DNA from: Dehalococcoidia bacterium
Lineage (GTDB): Bacteria; Chloroflexota; Dehalococcoidia; DSTF01; JALHUB01
Direction of reading: 5' to 3'
DNA length: 19,388 nucleotides
NCBI GenBank assembly: GCA_022865685.1
Contig: JALHUB010000279.1
Coordinates: forward strand, 1 to 19,388
Made by a program: the position numbers and the translations under genes
Shown here: in pieces, positions 12,703 through 19,388 of the stretch
Numbering within the stretch: position 1 is the first letter of the stretch
Layout: every line of letters begins with the position of its first letter
The notes under the pieces: model-generated
Database searches by the model: none
Told to the model about the DNA's origin: nothing
What the model saw: the letters and a program-made list of their open reading frames with translations, nothing else

Positions 12703-13210
12703 CCAGGACCTCTCTCCTCAACGCCGCCGTATAGTCGTCGAGCGGGCGCATGTCCCGCGCCGGCATTCTCTCCGCCAGCCACGCCGCGGTCGTACCCGTG
12801 CCCGGTATCACCAGCGCGGGCGCGAGCTCCGCCAGCGCCGCGGCGACATAGGGACGCTTAGCGATATCAGGGTCCGGGAGCGTTAGCGCTTCCGTCTCTG
12901 TTACCAGATCGTCATAGATCAGGAGGTCGAGGTCGATGACGCGCGCTGCGTACCTATCGGCGGTCCGCAGCCGGCCCAGGCGGTCCTCGATCTCCCGCAG
13001 TGAACGCTTCAACTCCGCCGCCGGCGCCTCAGTCTCGATCTCGACGACGCAATTGTAGTACCGCGGCTGGTCGGGCCGTCTCTCCGGTTCCGTCTCATAC
13101 ACCGTCGACACGGCGACGACTCGCATATCCTTCGCCAGCAGCCGCAACGCCTTGCTGACGTTGTCCGCGGGGTCGACGTTCGACCCTACGCCGACGAACG
13201 CCCGCGCCAT
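12563..13210 (-). CDS. folK: 2-amino-4-hydroxy-6-hydroxymethyldihydropteridine pyrophosphokinase with a C-terminal extension
   Basis: 215 aa, against about 160 for the family. HPPK transfers pyrophosphate from ATP to 6-hydroxymethyl-dihydropterin. Diagnostic parts: FVGVGSNVDPADN (5-17), STVYETEP, RYYNCVVEIET, REIEDRLGR and the signature AARVIDLDLLIYDD, then LTLPDPDIAKRPYVAAALAELAP. The recognisable domain ends near PLDDYTAALRREV. The last 45 or so residues, rich in Arg, Pro and Ala, lie within folE in a different frame and match nothing I know. They may be a simple run-on to the next stop or the result of a lost stop or small indel. The start is 3 nt from the folB stop. Confidence 0.92.
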   Translation of the reverse strand: MARAFVGVGSNVDPADNVSKALRLLAKDMRVVAVSTVYETEPERRPDQPRYYNCVVEIETEAPAAELKRSLREIEDRLGRLRTADRYAARVIDLDLLIYDDLVTETEALTLPDPDIAKRPYVAAALAELAPALVIPGTGTTAAWLAERMPARDMRPLDDYTAALRREVLDGRSNRENREPGAAGHRGVGREPRARGAPAQPSANSDFAGVPHLRL

Positions 13211-13213
13211 CGC

Positions 13214-13567
13214 CTACGCTCGCTCCCGCTCGATCTCGACGGCGACGCTGCGGGCCGAGCGGAGCGCGCCCGGCTTGTCGATACGCACCATGACCTTCGA
13301 TACGCCGGGGTGCTCCAGGCAGACGTCTGCTACCGCCTGCGCCAGCGCCTCCAGCAGGCAAAACTGCGACCTCTCTACGATCTCGACGACGCGCGTCCGC
13401 AGGTCTCGATAGTCCACGGCGTCCTCGATGCTGTCGCTGCGGGCGACGGCGCGCATATCGGTGAAGACAGTCAGGTTGATGAGCACGTCCTGCTTCTCTC
13501 TTCGCTCGTCGTCGTTGACGCCGATGATGCAGCGGACGGCGAGGTCACTTATCAGGACGCGGTCCAC
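13214..13567 (-). CDS. folB: Dihydroneopterin aldolase
   Basis: 117 aa, standard length. It cleaves dihydroneopterin to hydroxymethyl-dihydropterin and glycolaldehyde and may also epimerise at C2'. Sequence marks: VLISDLAVRCIIGVNDDERREKQDVLINL (the conserved N-terminal strand and GV..xER..Q motif), an acidic SDSIEDAVDYRDL segment, LLEALAQAVADVCL, and a C-terminal KVMVRIDKPGALRSARSVAVEIER. I place the start at GTG 13567, which has AAGGAG 7 nt upstream. The frame remains open farther up only within the SDR gene. It overlaps the 3' end of the SDR gene by 23 nt, consistent with coupling. Confidence 0.95.
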   Translation of the reverse strand: MDRVLISDLAVRCIIGVNDDERREKQDVLINLTVFTDMRAVARSDSIEDAVDYRDLRTRVVEIVERSQFCLLEALAQAVADVCLEHPGVSKVMVRIDKPGALRSARSVAVEIERERA

Positions 13568-14303
13568 TCTCGTACTCCTTGAGGTGCCTGCCGCCGTCGA
13601 CGCTGATTGTCTCCCCCGTGACAAAGTCGCTCTTCAGCAGGTAGACCACCGCCTCGGCTATGTCCTCCGGCGACCCGTGGCGTTTCAGGGGTACCGTTTG
13701 CGTCAGCCGGTCGATGTAGCTCTCGTCCTCGCCCGGCGGCGGCAGGATCAGCCCCGGTGCGACGCCGTTGACGGTGATGGTGGGCGCGTAGCGCAGCGCC
13801 GTCACGCGCGTGAGCACGTCGAGGACGTGCTTGCTCAGAATGTAGCCGACGTGCGTCCAGTCGAAGTCGTGCGTTCGGGAGTCGACGAGGTTCACGATCT
13901 TGCCGTGACCGGCCAGTCGGGCGAAATCGCGGCTCAGGACGAATGGCACCCAGGCGTTGATTTCCATGTTCCGGACGAGGCTTTCGAACGTAACCGTCGC
14001 CAGCGAATCGACGGGAAAGAACGACGCGTTGTTCACCAGCATGTCCAGTCCACCCGCTGTCGCGATGCTCCGCTCGATCAGCGTCTCGTACTCCTGCGGC
14101 TTCTCGAAGTCGGCCTGGATGAGCCACGACTGCACACCGAGGGCGGTTATCTCGTCCCGCAGGCGTTCGGCTTGGTCGCCGGAACCGTGGTAGTGGAGGA
14201 TGACTTTCGCACCCTCACTCGCCAGGGCAAGGGATATCGCGGCGCCTATACGCTTCGCCGCGCCTGTCACCAGAGCGCTCTTGCCGTGCAGGTCGTCGCT
14301 CAT
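13545..14303 (-). CDS. Pteridine-reductase-like short-chain dehydrogenase (FolM/PTR1 type)
   Basis: 252 aa SDR. The NAD(P)-binding motif is TGAAKRIG (13-20), with NNASFFP at 91-97 as in pterin reductases. The catalytic set D141, Y154 and K158 has exactly the spacing of the Asp-Tyr-Lys triad of the trypanosomatid pteridine reductase PTR1 (Asp replaces the usual SDR Ser), and VDGGRHLKEY closes the domain. FolM/PTR1 enzymes reduce dihydrofolate, dihydromonapterin or related pterins with NADPH. Its place between a pterin dehydratase and folB in a pterin operon supports this role. ATG 14303 is preferred over an in-frame start at 14336, which would leave a non-homologous N-terminus. The exact substrate is open. 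Confidence 0.85.
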   Translation of the reverse strand: MSDDLHGKSALVTGAAKRIGAAISLALASEGAKVILHYHGSGDQAERLRDEITALGVQSWLIQADFEKPQEYETLIERSIATAGGLDMLVNNASFFPVDSLATVTFESLVRNMEINAWVPFVLSRDFARLAGHGKIVNLVDSRTHDFDWTHVGYILSKHVLDVLTRVTALRYAPTITVNGVAPGLILPPPGEDESYIDRLTQTVPLKRHGSPEDIAEAVVYLLKSDFVTGETISVDGGRHLKEYESGPRPDK

Positions 14304-14336
14304 TCGCAGGGGTCCCTCCCACTTACGCTGAGGCAA

Positions 14337-14657
14337 CTATAGCAGGCGCTCGATCTTTGCCGCCACTATGAAGTCGTTGCGGGAAAGGCCGCCGATGCTA
14401 TGCGTCGAAAGCGTGAGGTGTACCTTGTTGTACGAAATCTCGATGTCGGGGTGGTGGTCCTCCTCCTGCGCTACCTGCGCCACCCGGTTCACGAACTGCA
14501 TCGTCTCGCCGAAGTCTTTGAAGCTGAAGTCTTCCTCCAGCCTGCTGTCCACCAGCTTCCATCTCGGCACCCGGCGCGCCAGCTCCTCGGCTTCTTTCCG
14601 ATTGAGCGGCGGTGTGCCCTTCGCTATCGGCTGTCCTTTTTCCTCTGCCAGTGCCAT
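14337..14657 (-). CDS. Pterin-4a-carbinolamine dehydratase
   Basis: 106 aa, the normal size for the family. It removes water from 4a-hydroxy-tetrahydropterin, regenerating the quinonoid dihydropterin after aromatic amino-acid hydroxylation, and some bacterial homologues serve in other pterin or molybdopterin-related contexts. The active-site string EEDHHPDIEISYNKVHLTLSTHSIGGLSRND is intact, with H68, H69, P70 and H86. The C-terminal IVAAKIERLL also fits. It lies 33 nt upstream of the SDR start and 13 nt downstream of the oxidoreductase stop. There is no aromatic hydroxylase in the window. Confidence 0.94.
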   Translation of the reverse strand: MALAEEKGQPIAKGTPPLNRKEAEELARRVPRWKLVDSRLEEDFSFKDFGETMQFVNRVAQVAQEEDHHPDIEISYNKVHLTLSTHSIGGLSRNDFIVAAKIERLL

Positions 14658-14670
14658 CTCGGGCCCCCTC

Positions 14671-15876
14671 TCACACCAGCGCGCCGCGCAGGCTCTCCGC
14701 TGATACCTGCTCGCCGCGGCGGATAATCTCCCGGGCGGCGTCGACCTTATCCCAGACGTTGCACATCATCATCCCGCGCACCTTGGCGTCCTCGAGGTAG
14801 TAGATGACGCCCGTATCGTTCTCCTTCTGCCAGTCGGCGTATGTGTTCAGCCGCGAGTCGACGTCGCCGACCGCCTCGTAGCCGAACTCGAAGAGATCGG
14901 AGAAGAAGTAGGGCATGTGCGTGTAGGGCTCCGCATCGCCCGCCATGTTGCGGCCCGCCCACTTGCCCTGCGTCACCGCGTTGTCCCAGTGCTCGACGCG
15001 CATCTGCCGTCCCAGCGCCTGGTAGGGGAAGAAGGCGTTGTCGCCGGCGGCGTAGATGTCGGGCGACGACGTCCTCAGGTAGGCGTCGACGACGATGCCG
15101 TTCGTGACCTCGAGGCCCGCGTCCTGCGCGAGCTGCGTCGCCGGCATGATGCCGACGCCGACGATAAGTATGTCCGACTCGATAGTCCGCCCCTCGCGCG
15201 TCGTCGCCACGAAGCGTCCGTTCCTCTTTTCGAACGCGGCCGGCGCGTCGCCCGTCAGGATGGCGACGCCGCGCTCCCGATAGCGCTCCTGGATCGCCTG
15301 GCCGAGGTAAGGCGGGAAGACGCGGTCGCAGAGGTAGGGCGTTGGGAAGACCATCGTCACGTTGACGCCGTTCATGTTGAGCGCGGCGGCAATCTCCGAG
15401 CCGATGAAACCGCCTCCTACTACCAGCGCCGACTTACCTTCTGATGCCTCGGCCCTGATGCGGAAGTAGTCGTCGAGATAGCGATAGTAGGCGATGCCCT
15501 CGAGGTCGCTACCGGGCACGGGCAGAGAACGTGGAATGCCGCCGGTTGCGAGCAAGAGCTTGTTGTAGTGATAGGTCTCGCCGCTGCTGTCGACGACGGT
15601 CTTCTGCTTCTCGTCGATGGCGAGCGCGCGGTGGCGGAGCGCCAGGTCGACACCGTTCTTCAGGTAGTAGTCTCTGTCATGTACGAACACCTGGTCGAGC
15701 GTCTTCTTGCCGAACCATAGCTTCTTCGTGAGGTCGGGGCGGTCGTAGGGAAGATGCTTCTCCTCGCCGATGAGCAGTATCGGCCCGTTTCGGTCGATCT
15801 CTCGTATGCCAGCGACGGCCGATCCGCCCGTCAGTCCCGCTCCGATGATCACGTAGGGGTAAGTCCGTTCTGCCAT
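14671..15876 (-). CDS. FAD-dependent NAD(P)H oxidoreductase (Pyr_redox_2, ferredoxin-reductase/AIF-like)
   Basis: 401 aa. It has two Rossmann dinucleotide motifs: YVIIGAGLTGGSAVAGI near residue 8 (FAD) and SALVVGGGFIGSEIAAAL near 148 (NAD(P)H). The C-terminal FAD motif SPDIYAAGDNAFF and a reductase C-terminal domain (VEHWDNAVTQGKWAGRNMAG...) follow. This is the architecture of BphA4, putidaredoxin or rubredoxin reductases and AIF, which pass electrons from NAD(P)H to small redox proteins. No redox-active CxxC is present. The start at ATG 15876 has GGGGG upstream; the frame continues farther up without homology. As the first gene of the pterin block, it might supply reducing power there, which is inference. 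Confidence 0.88.
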   Translation of the reverse strand: MAERTYPYVIIGAGLTGGSAVAGIREIDRNGPILLIGEEKHLPYDRPDLTKKLWFGKKTLDQVFVHDRDYYLKNGVDLALRHRALAIDEKQKTVVDSSGETYHYNKLLLATGGIPRSLPVPGSDLEGIAYYRYLDDYFRIRAEASEGKSALVVGGGFIGSEIAAALNMNGVNVTMVFPTPYLCDRVFPPYLGQAIQERYRERGVAILTGDAPAAFEKRNGRFVATTREGRTIESDILIVGVGIMPATQLAQDAGLEVTNGIVVDAYLRTSSPDIYAAGDNAFFPYQALGRQMRVEHWDNAVTQGKWAGRNMAGDAEPYTHMPYFFSDLFEFGYEAVGDVDSRLNTYADWQKENDTGVIYYLEDAKVRGMMMCNVWDKVDAAREIIRRGEQVSAESLRGALV

Positions 15877-16035
15877 CGCCTTCGATCCCCCTTCTTGCCG
15901 CGCCGGCAGGACACTCCGTCCTGACCAACACATCATACTACGCGATAGAAATGCATTGTGTGTGAGCGCGCGGCGTCGCTGCATGGAGGAAAAGTGAACG
16001 ATTGGCGATGTTGTGTGAGAATGCTGCCGGGCCCG

Positions 16036-16863
16036 CTAGCCGGTGCCGAACTCCTGCACGAAGAACCAGCCGTGGGCGCTGCCCGCATTCCAGGCGCAGC
16101 CGGCGCCCGTCTCCGTCAAGCCGGGGTTAAGGATGTTGGCGCGGTGGCCCGGGCTTGCCAGCCAGGCGTCGACCGCCTCCTCGAACGTCGTATAGCCTCC
16201 GGCGAGGTTCTCTCCCAGAGCCACCCACGTCGTGTAGCCTGCTGCCTCCGCGCGCGCGTCGAGGGTCCGGCCGTCCGCGGTGTGGTTCAAGACGTCGTGG
16301 ACGGCGAGGAAGTCGGCATACTCCTGAGCGGCGGCGCCCAGCAGCGAGTTGTAAGACAGCGTTCCCATCCCGTTCTCCCGTCGCACCTGGTTGACCAGCG
16401 CGATTATCCGCTCGCAGCCATCGACCGATACGACGGCGGGCACCGGCATGGGCGCAGCGGTCGGCAGCTCGACCGGCGGTGGAGGTGGCAGCGTCGGCGC
16501 TGACGGGATGACAGGCCGCACGGGCGCCGGTTTGGGCGTCGCTGCCGGCGGGGCAGGCGACCGCGACGCAGGAGTCGGCGGCTGAGTCGAAGGTGCCGGT
16601 AGCGCTGTCGGTTGCAATACAGGCGCGGGAGCAGCGACGTCGGGCTGCGAGACGGCGCCGAGGACCTCCGAGAAGAGAGGGGCGTTCGCCTGCACGCACT
16701 GCGGACCGGCCTCAGAGGCGGCCGCGACGCGCGTCGGTCGCGACGCCGCAGGCCCGCCGACGACGGCGATCAGCAGCGCCTGGCACAGCAGCGCGGCAGG
16801 CCCCCAACGACGTGCCGCGAAGAAGAAGAGAGAACGCAATCGGCAACCCCAGCGTCGAATCAC
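16036..16863 (-). CDS. Secreted CAP/SCP-domain protein (YkwD-like) with a proline-rich linker
   Basis: 275 aa. A basic N-terminus and hydrophobic segment (about 19-36) form a signal peptide or membrane anchor. A long Pro/Ala/Ser/Thr linker (about 70-140) follows, then a CAP domain (about 148-275): CERIIALVNQVRRENGMGTLSYN, AAQEYADFLAVHDVLNHTADG, GENLAGGYTTFEEAVDAWLASPGHRANILNP and WFFVQEFGTG. The conserved His and Glu residues of the CAP cavity (H in NHT, E in GEN, H in PGHR) are present. Bacterial YkwD-type proteins are extracellular, with roles in spore coats or cell-wall contexts but usually unknown chemistry. GTG 16863 is the likely start, with AGAGG just upstream. It is divergent from the AhpD-like gene across a 205-nt gap. 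Confidence 0.9.
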   Translation of the reverse strand: MIRRWGCRLRSLFFFAARRWGPAALLCQALLIAVVGGPAASRPTRVAAASEAGPQCVQANAPLFSEVLGAVSQPDVAAPAPVLQPTALPAPSTQPPTPASRSPAPPAATPKPAPVRPVIPSAPTLPPPPPVELPTAAPMPVPAVVSVDGCERIIALVNQVRRENGMGTLSYNSLLGAAAQEYADFLAVHDVLNHTADGRTLDARAEAAGYTTWVALGENLAGGYTTFEEAVDAWLASPGHRANILNPGLTETGAGCAWNAGSAHGWFFVQEFGTG

Positions 16864-17068
16864 TTCCTCTCATTCTTGTCGCCGCGAATTGCATCCGGCT
16901 GTCCGCGAAATCCCGCATAACACACTCCAAAGACCCCTAATCCGTTTGGCGGACGGGGCACCCAGGTCTTCACGCTTCCTGCACAGGTTGCCCACCGGAT
17001 TTCACGATCGGGTCATGAGCCGGATGTATGCTCAGGCGTTGGATGGGGAATAGTTGAGGAGGAGAACA

Positions 17069-17467
17069 ATGACCAGGCAGGAAGTTTACAAGGACATCGA
17101 GGAGACGCTGGGTTCGGTGCCCGGTTTCTTGAAGACGTTGCCCGATTCGACGCTGGAGCTCGAGTGGCGACTCATGAAGGCGTCACAGATGGAGCCCGGC
17201 GCGGTCCCCAACAAGTACCGCGAGCTGATCGGCATCGGCGTGGCAGCCGCAACGAAGTGCCGCTACTGCATCTTCTTCCACCACGAGATGGCGAAGCTGG
17301 AGGGAGCCACGGACGCCGAGATCGAGGACGCCATCCACTTCGCGAAGTCGACCAGCGGCTGGAGCACGTACATCCAGGGGTTGGACTACGACTACGACGA
17401 GTTCAAGAAGGAAGTGCGTCACGCCGCAGAGTACGTGCGCAAGATGCAGCAGAAGAAGGCCGCTTAA
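17069..17467 (+). CDS. AhpD/carboxymuconolactone-decarboxylase-family protein
   Basis: 132 aa, all alpha. The CRYCIFFHHEM segment (64-74) gives the CxxC plus His arrangement of the AhpD-like fold, in which a vicinal thiol pair acts in peroxidase or disulfide chemistry. Upstream, NKYRELIGIGVAAATKC and downstream GATDAEIEDAIHFAK match the family. A hydrophobic N-terminal helix (VPGFLKTLPDS) is also typical. A strong ribosome site, GAGGAGGAG, ends 5 nt before ATG 17069, so I use that rather than TTG 17054. It is convergent with the aldolase gene, and a long hairpin separates the two. With the ferredoxin-thioredoxin reductase it suggests a thiol-redox repertoire, but the two are far apart. Substrate unknown. 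Confidence 0.92.
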   Translation: MTRQEVYKDIEETLGSVPGFLKTLPDSTLELEWRLMKASQMEPGAVPNKYRELIGIGVAAATKCRYCIFFHHEMAKLEGATDAEIEDAIHFAKSTSGWSTYIQGLDYDYDEFKKEVRHAAEYVRKMQQKKAA

Positions 17468-17492
17468 GCGCAGCGGTCGCAGGTATATCGAC

Positions 17493-17521
17493 GACTGGCG
17501 GGGCCTCGAGCCCCGTCAGTC
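17493..17521. terminator. Strong bidirectional hairpin between convergent genes
   Basis: GACTGGCGGGGC and GCCCCGTCAGTC pair over 12 bp (one G-T wobble) around a 5-nt loop (CTCGA). It lies 25 nt after the AhpD-like stop and 19 nt from the aldolase stop. No T run is present on either strand, so it may terminate by hairpin alone or act with Rho. Confidence 0.6.
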
Positions 17522-17540
17522 CGATCTTGGGGTCGTGTCT

Positions 17541-18890
17541 CTACGCCGGGACGTAGCGCGCGAGCAGGTCCAGAGTGCTCGGCACGCGCAACTGCTCGAA
17601 CAGGAAGGCAAAGCGCTCCTCGAGCTCCTGACGTAGTGCGCCGCGTATCTCCTCCGGCAGGTCCCACATCTGACGCTTGAAGGGGCCTGTGCCTCTCTTG
17701 CGCGCGCTGTAGAGGAACTGGGCCTCCGTCTGACCCGCCTTCCACTCGTCGGCGTGCTTCTCCTTGAGGTAGGCGTAGACCTCCTGTCGCAGCGACTCCG
17801 GGAAGAGCGGGCTGTCGTAGATCATGCTCTGGAAGTTCGTCGCCAGGTGTATCTCCGCCGTGCCCACTTCGACGAAGCGGTGGAAGAGCTCGTCCGGCAG
17901 CGTTGAAGCGCCGTGCTGGACCGCGCCGGCCATGCCGTACTCCTGCCGCGCCACTCGCGACATCTCTTCCAGCGTCTCGAAGGCGATTGCGACCTTCGCG
18001 ATCGTGCCGTCGGGCAGGACGACGCCGCCGTGGCTACTGCCTGTCTGGACGCTTATCTTGCTCGGGCCCTTGAAGCTGCCGGCTAGCGTCTCGTGGAGGC
18101 CGTCCATGAAGGCGCGCAGCTCTTCCGGCGTGCTGTTCTTCTTGCCGACCTCACCGATCTCAACGCCGACGGAGACATCGACGCCTGCCGGCTGGATGCC
18201 CCTGATGAAGCGGATCATGTCCGCCGCGACCTCGAAGTTCGGCCGTTGCTGCTCTTTCGCGTTCGGCCGGCTGAGATCGACGAGCGTGGAGCTATCGACG
18301 TCGATGTTCAGGAACTGCGCGTCGACCGCTTCCTTCGTTACGTCGCGGAGTGCCTTCATCTCCGTTGCCGCGTCGGCCTGATACTTCGATGCGTTGACCT
18401 GAAAGTGATCGCCCTGGATGAAGACGGGGCCTTCGTGCCCCTCCTTGATCGCCGCCGCTAGAATGTTCGCCGCGTACTCCGCCGGCCGCATCAGCGTGTA
18501 GCCGATCTCGGAGCGCGCGATCTCGAAGATCATGGGACCGACGCCCAGCCGGTGCGCGGCACGGAAGGCGGCGCGGGCGGAGTCGTAGGCTAGGGCGCGG
18601 AAGTTCATCGCCGGCACGGTAAAGCCGGAGGCCTCGCCGCGGCCCATGGCCTCGTACAGCGTCTGGATCGAGGAGGGTCGAATGCCCAATTGGAGGGCGC
18701 ACTCGCGGATCGTGGTTCGAGCCTGGGCCCGCAGCTCGTCGGTGTCGGCGAACACTGCCGTATAGATCAGGCTGTCGATGCCCTGGGCCCGAAGGCGTGA
18801 CGCGTCGACCACCTTCTGGACGCGGCCATCGCTGGACTCGATCACGCCTTGGAGGTCATGGTGAAGCTGTTGCACAGACTGGTAGAGCAT
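17541..18890 (-). CDS. Class II fructose-1,6-bisphosphate aldolase (long form)
   Basis: 449 aa, longer than most class II aldolases (about 300-350). Class II enzymes use a metal ion to split fructose-1,6-bisphosphate into dihydroxyacetone phosphate and glyceraldehyde-3-phosphate. Recognisable elements are FTVPAMNFR, the catalytic/metal pair in VFIQGDHFQVN, the Gly/Glu segment VSVGVEIGEVGKKN, a phosphate-binding TGSSHGGVVLPDG, the third His in AVQHGASTLP, and NFQSMIYDSPLFP. The first 100 residues are an all-alpha extension rich in Arg and Gln with no motif I know. ATG 18890 is preferred; the frame stays open upstream within pfkA. The pfkA stop is 32 nt upstream on the same strand, so the two are probably one operon. 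Confidence 0.9.
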   Translation of the reverse strand: MLYQSVQQLHHDLQGVIESSDGRVQKVVDASRLRAQGIDSLIYTAVFADTDELRAQARTTIRECALQLGIRPSSIQTLYEAMGRGEASGFTVPAMNFRALAYDSARAAFRAAHRLGVGPMIFEIARSEIGYTLMRPAEYAANILAAAIKEGHEGPVFIQGDHFQVNASKYQADAATEMKALRDVTKEAVDAQFLNIDVDSSTLVDLSRPNAKEQQRPNFEVAADMIRFIRGIQPAGVDVSVGVEIGEVGKKNSTPEELRAFMDGLHETLAGSFKGPSKISVQTGSSHGGVVLPDGTIAKVAIAFETLEEMSRVARQEYGMAGAVQHGASTLPDELFHRFVEVGTAEIHLATNFQSMIYDSPLFPESLRQEVYAYLKEKHADEWKAGQTEAQFLYSARKRGTGPFKRQMWDLPEEIRGALRQELEERFAFLFEQLRVPSTLDLLARYVPA

Positions 18891-18922
18891 CTCGATCCCC
18901 CATGGAGAGCGTTTGGCTGGAG

Positions 18923-19388
18923 CTAGCGTGTGAGACGGCGTGCGAGCTCCAGAAGGGACTGATCGGCCTGTCTGCGCCCATCGAACGCCTGCTCGAGGGG
19001 AGTGAGGCATGTCTTGCCATCGAGCTCACCCACCATGAAGCCGCTCTTTCCCTCGGCCAGCGTGTCGACGGCCAGGGCGCCGAACTTGCTGCCGGTGACC
19101 CGGTCGCGAGCCGAAGGGGCGCCGCCGCGCTGGATGTGACCGAGGACGCAGACCCTGTAATCGCGGCGTAGGCGCTGCCAGACCTGGTGAGCGATGGCAA
19201 AAGCGCCGCCGGCTTCACCGTTCTCCGCTACGACAATTATGCTGCTCCTGCGGCCGTGATGGAAGCCCTTGTCGAGGTGGTCGCAGAGAAAATCGATGTC
19301 GGTGTTCACTTCCGGCACGAGCACGTCGTCGGCGCCACCCGCGACGCCGACTTCGAGCGCGATGGCGCCGCAGACGTTACCCATGACC
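18923..19388 (-). CDS. pfkA: 6-phosphofructokinase (partial, N-terminus off the right edge)
   Basis: About 155 C-terminal residues are visible. PfkA phosphorylates fructose-6-phosphate to fructose-1,6-bisphosphate. Visible motifs: VMGNVCGAIALEVGVAGGADDVLVPE (family VMGRHAGDIALxxGLAGGAExxxxPE), SSIIVVAENG (family xxIVVVAEGA), the phosphate-binding VLGHIQRGGAPSARDR (family LGHIQRGGSPxxxDR), and a C-terminal TLAEGKSGFMVG. RHAG is replaced by NVCG at one well-conserved spot. The active-site N-terminal half, including the ATP-binding GGDxx motif, lies outside the window, so ATP versus pyrophosphate dependence cannot be judged. It is followed after 32 nt by the aldolase gene, giving consecutive glycolytic steps. 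Confidence 0.95.
   Translation of the reverse strand, partial: VMGNVCGAIALEVGVAGGADDVLVPEVNTDIDFLCDHLDKGFHHGRRSSIIVVAENGEAGGAFAIAHQVWQRLRRDYRVCVLGHIQRGGAPSARDRVTGSKFGALAVDTLAEGKSGFMVGELDGKTCLTPLEQAFDGRRQADQSLLELARRLTR

Noticed and set aside
15907..15923. CAGGAC/GTCCTG hairpin upstream of the FAD oxidoreductase
   Set aside because: Only 6 bp, no conserved context and no promoter convincingly placed, so no function is proposed.
15958..16503. Plus-strand open frame with a good GGAGGAAAAGTG start
   Set aside because: It is antisense to the CAP-domain gene, shows no protein family features and has shadow-like composition.

Overview
This 19.4 kb window is high-GC bacterial chromosome with dense, ordinary housekeeping and accessory genes, and no rRNA, tRNA, CRISPR array or intact transposase that I can see. 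The gene set (a divergent ATP-type PEP carboxykinase, a stand-alone ferredoxin-thioredoxin reductase catalytic subunit, GTG/TTG starts, a CxxC-rich small zinc/metallothionein-like protein, a long class II aldolase next to phosphofructokinase) would fit an anaerobic or microaerophilic Chloroflexota-like bacterium. That taxonomic guess is inference and is not proven by the sequence.

Left end (1-2752, minus strand): the 5' part of a CbiM/NikM-type nickel/cobalt transporter component, a Fur-family metalloregulator broken by one in-frame TAG, and a PckA-like PEP carboxykinase. A sigma70-like promoter followed directly by a perfect 8+8 bp palindrome precedes the fur gene, so fur-cbiM looks like an autoregulated metal-uptake unit.

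Middle (3073-9510, plus strand): a membrane protein with a degenerate GGDEF domain, a YetF/DUF421 membrane protein, a secreted polysaccharide deacetylase translationally coupled (TAATG) to a polytopic membrane protein, a site-2 protease with CBS domains, the ferredoxin-thioredoxin reductase catalytic subunit, and a second, lipoprotein-type deacetylase. The most striking feature of the window is in this block. The reductase reading frame meets a TGA exactly where the second Cys of its conserved C-H-C motif belongs, continues in frame for 53 more family-like residues to a second TGA, and the TGA is followed by a SECIS-like hairpin whose 6-nt loop is AGGTCT. I read this as a selenocysteine-containing ferredoxin-thioredoxin reductase in which Sec replaces the cluster-adjacent catalytic Cys.

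Right-centre (9525-15876, minus strand): a long gene block running from an FAD/NAD(P) oxidoreductase through pterin-4a-carbinolamine dehydratase, a pteridine-reductase-like SDR, FolB, FolK and FolE. It continues into a catalytically dead GmhB-like HAD protein, a Cys-rich zinc/metallothionein-like protein, a UbiE-like methyltransferase and a UbiA-like membrane protein. The first six genes form a folate/tetrahydropterin synthesis and recycling cluster with tight spacing and overlaps, including a 140-nt folK/folE overlap.

Right end (16036-19388): a secreted CAP/YkwD-type protein (minus), an AhpD/carboxymuconolactone-decarboxylase-like protein (plus), a strong hairpin between convergent genes, then class II fructose-bisphosphate aldolase and the 3' part of 6-phosphofructokinase (both minus), a glycolytic pair.
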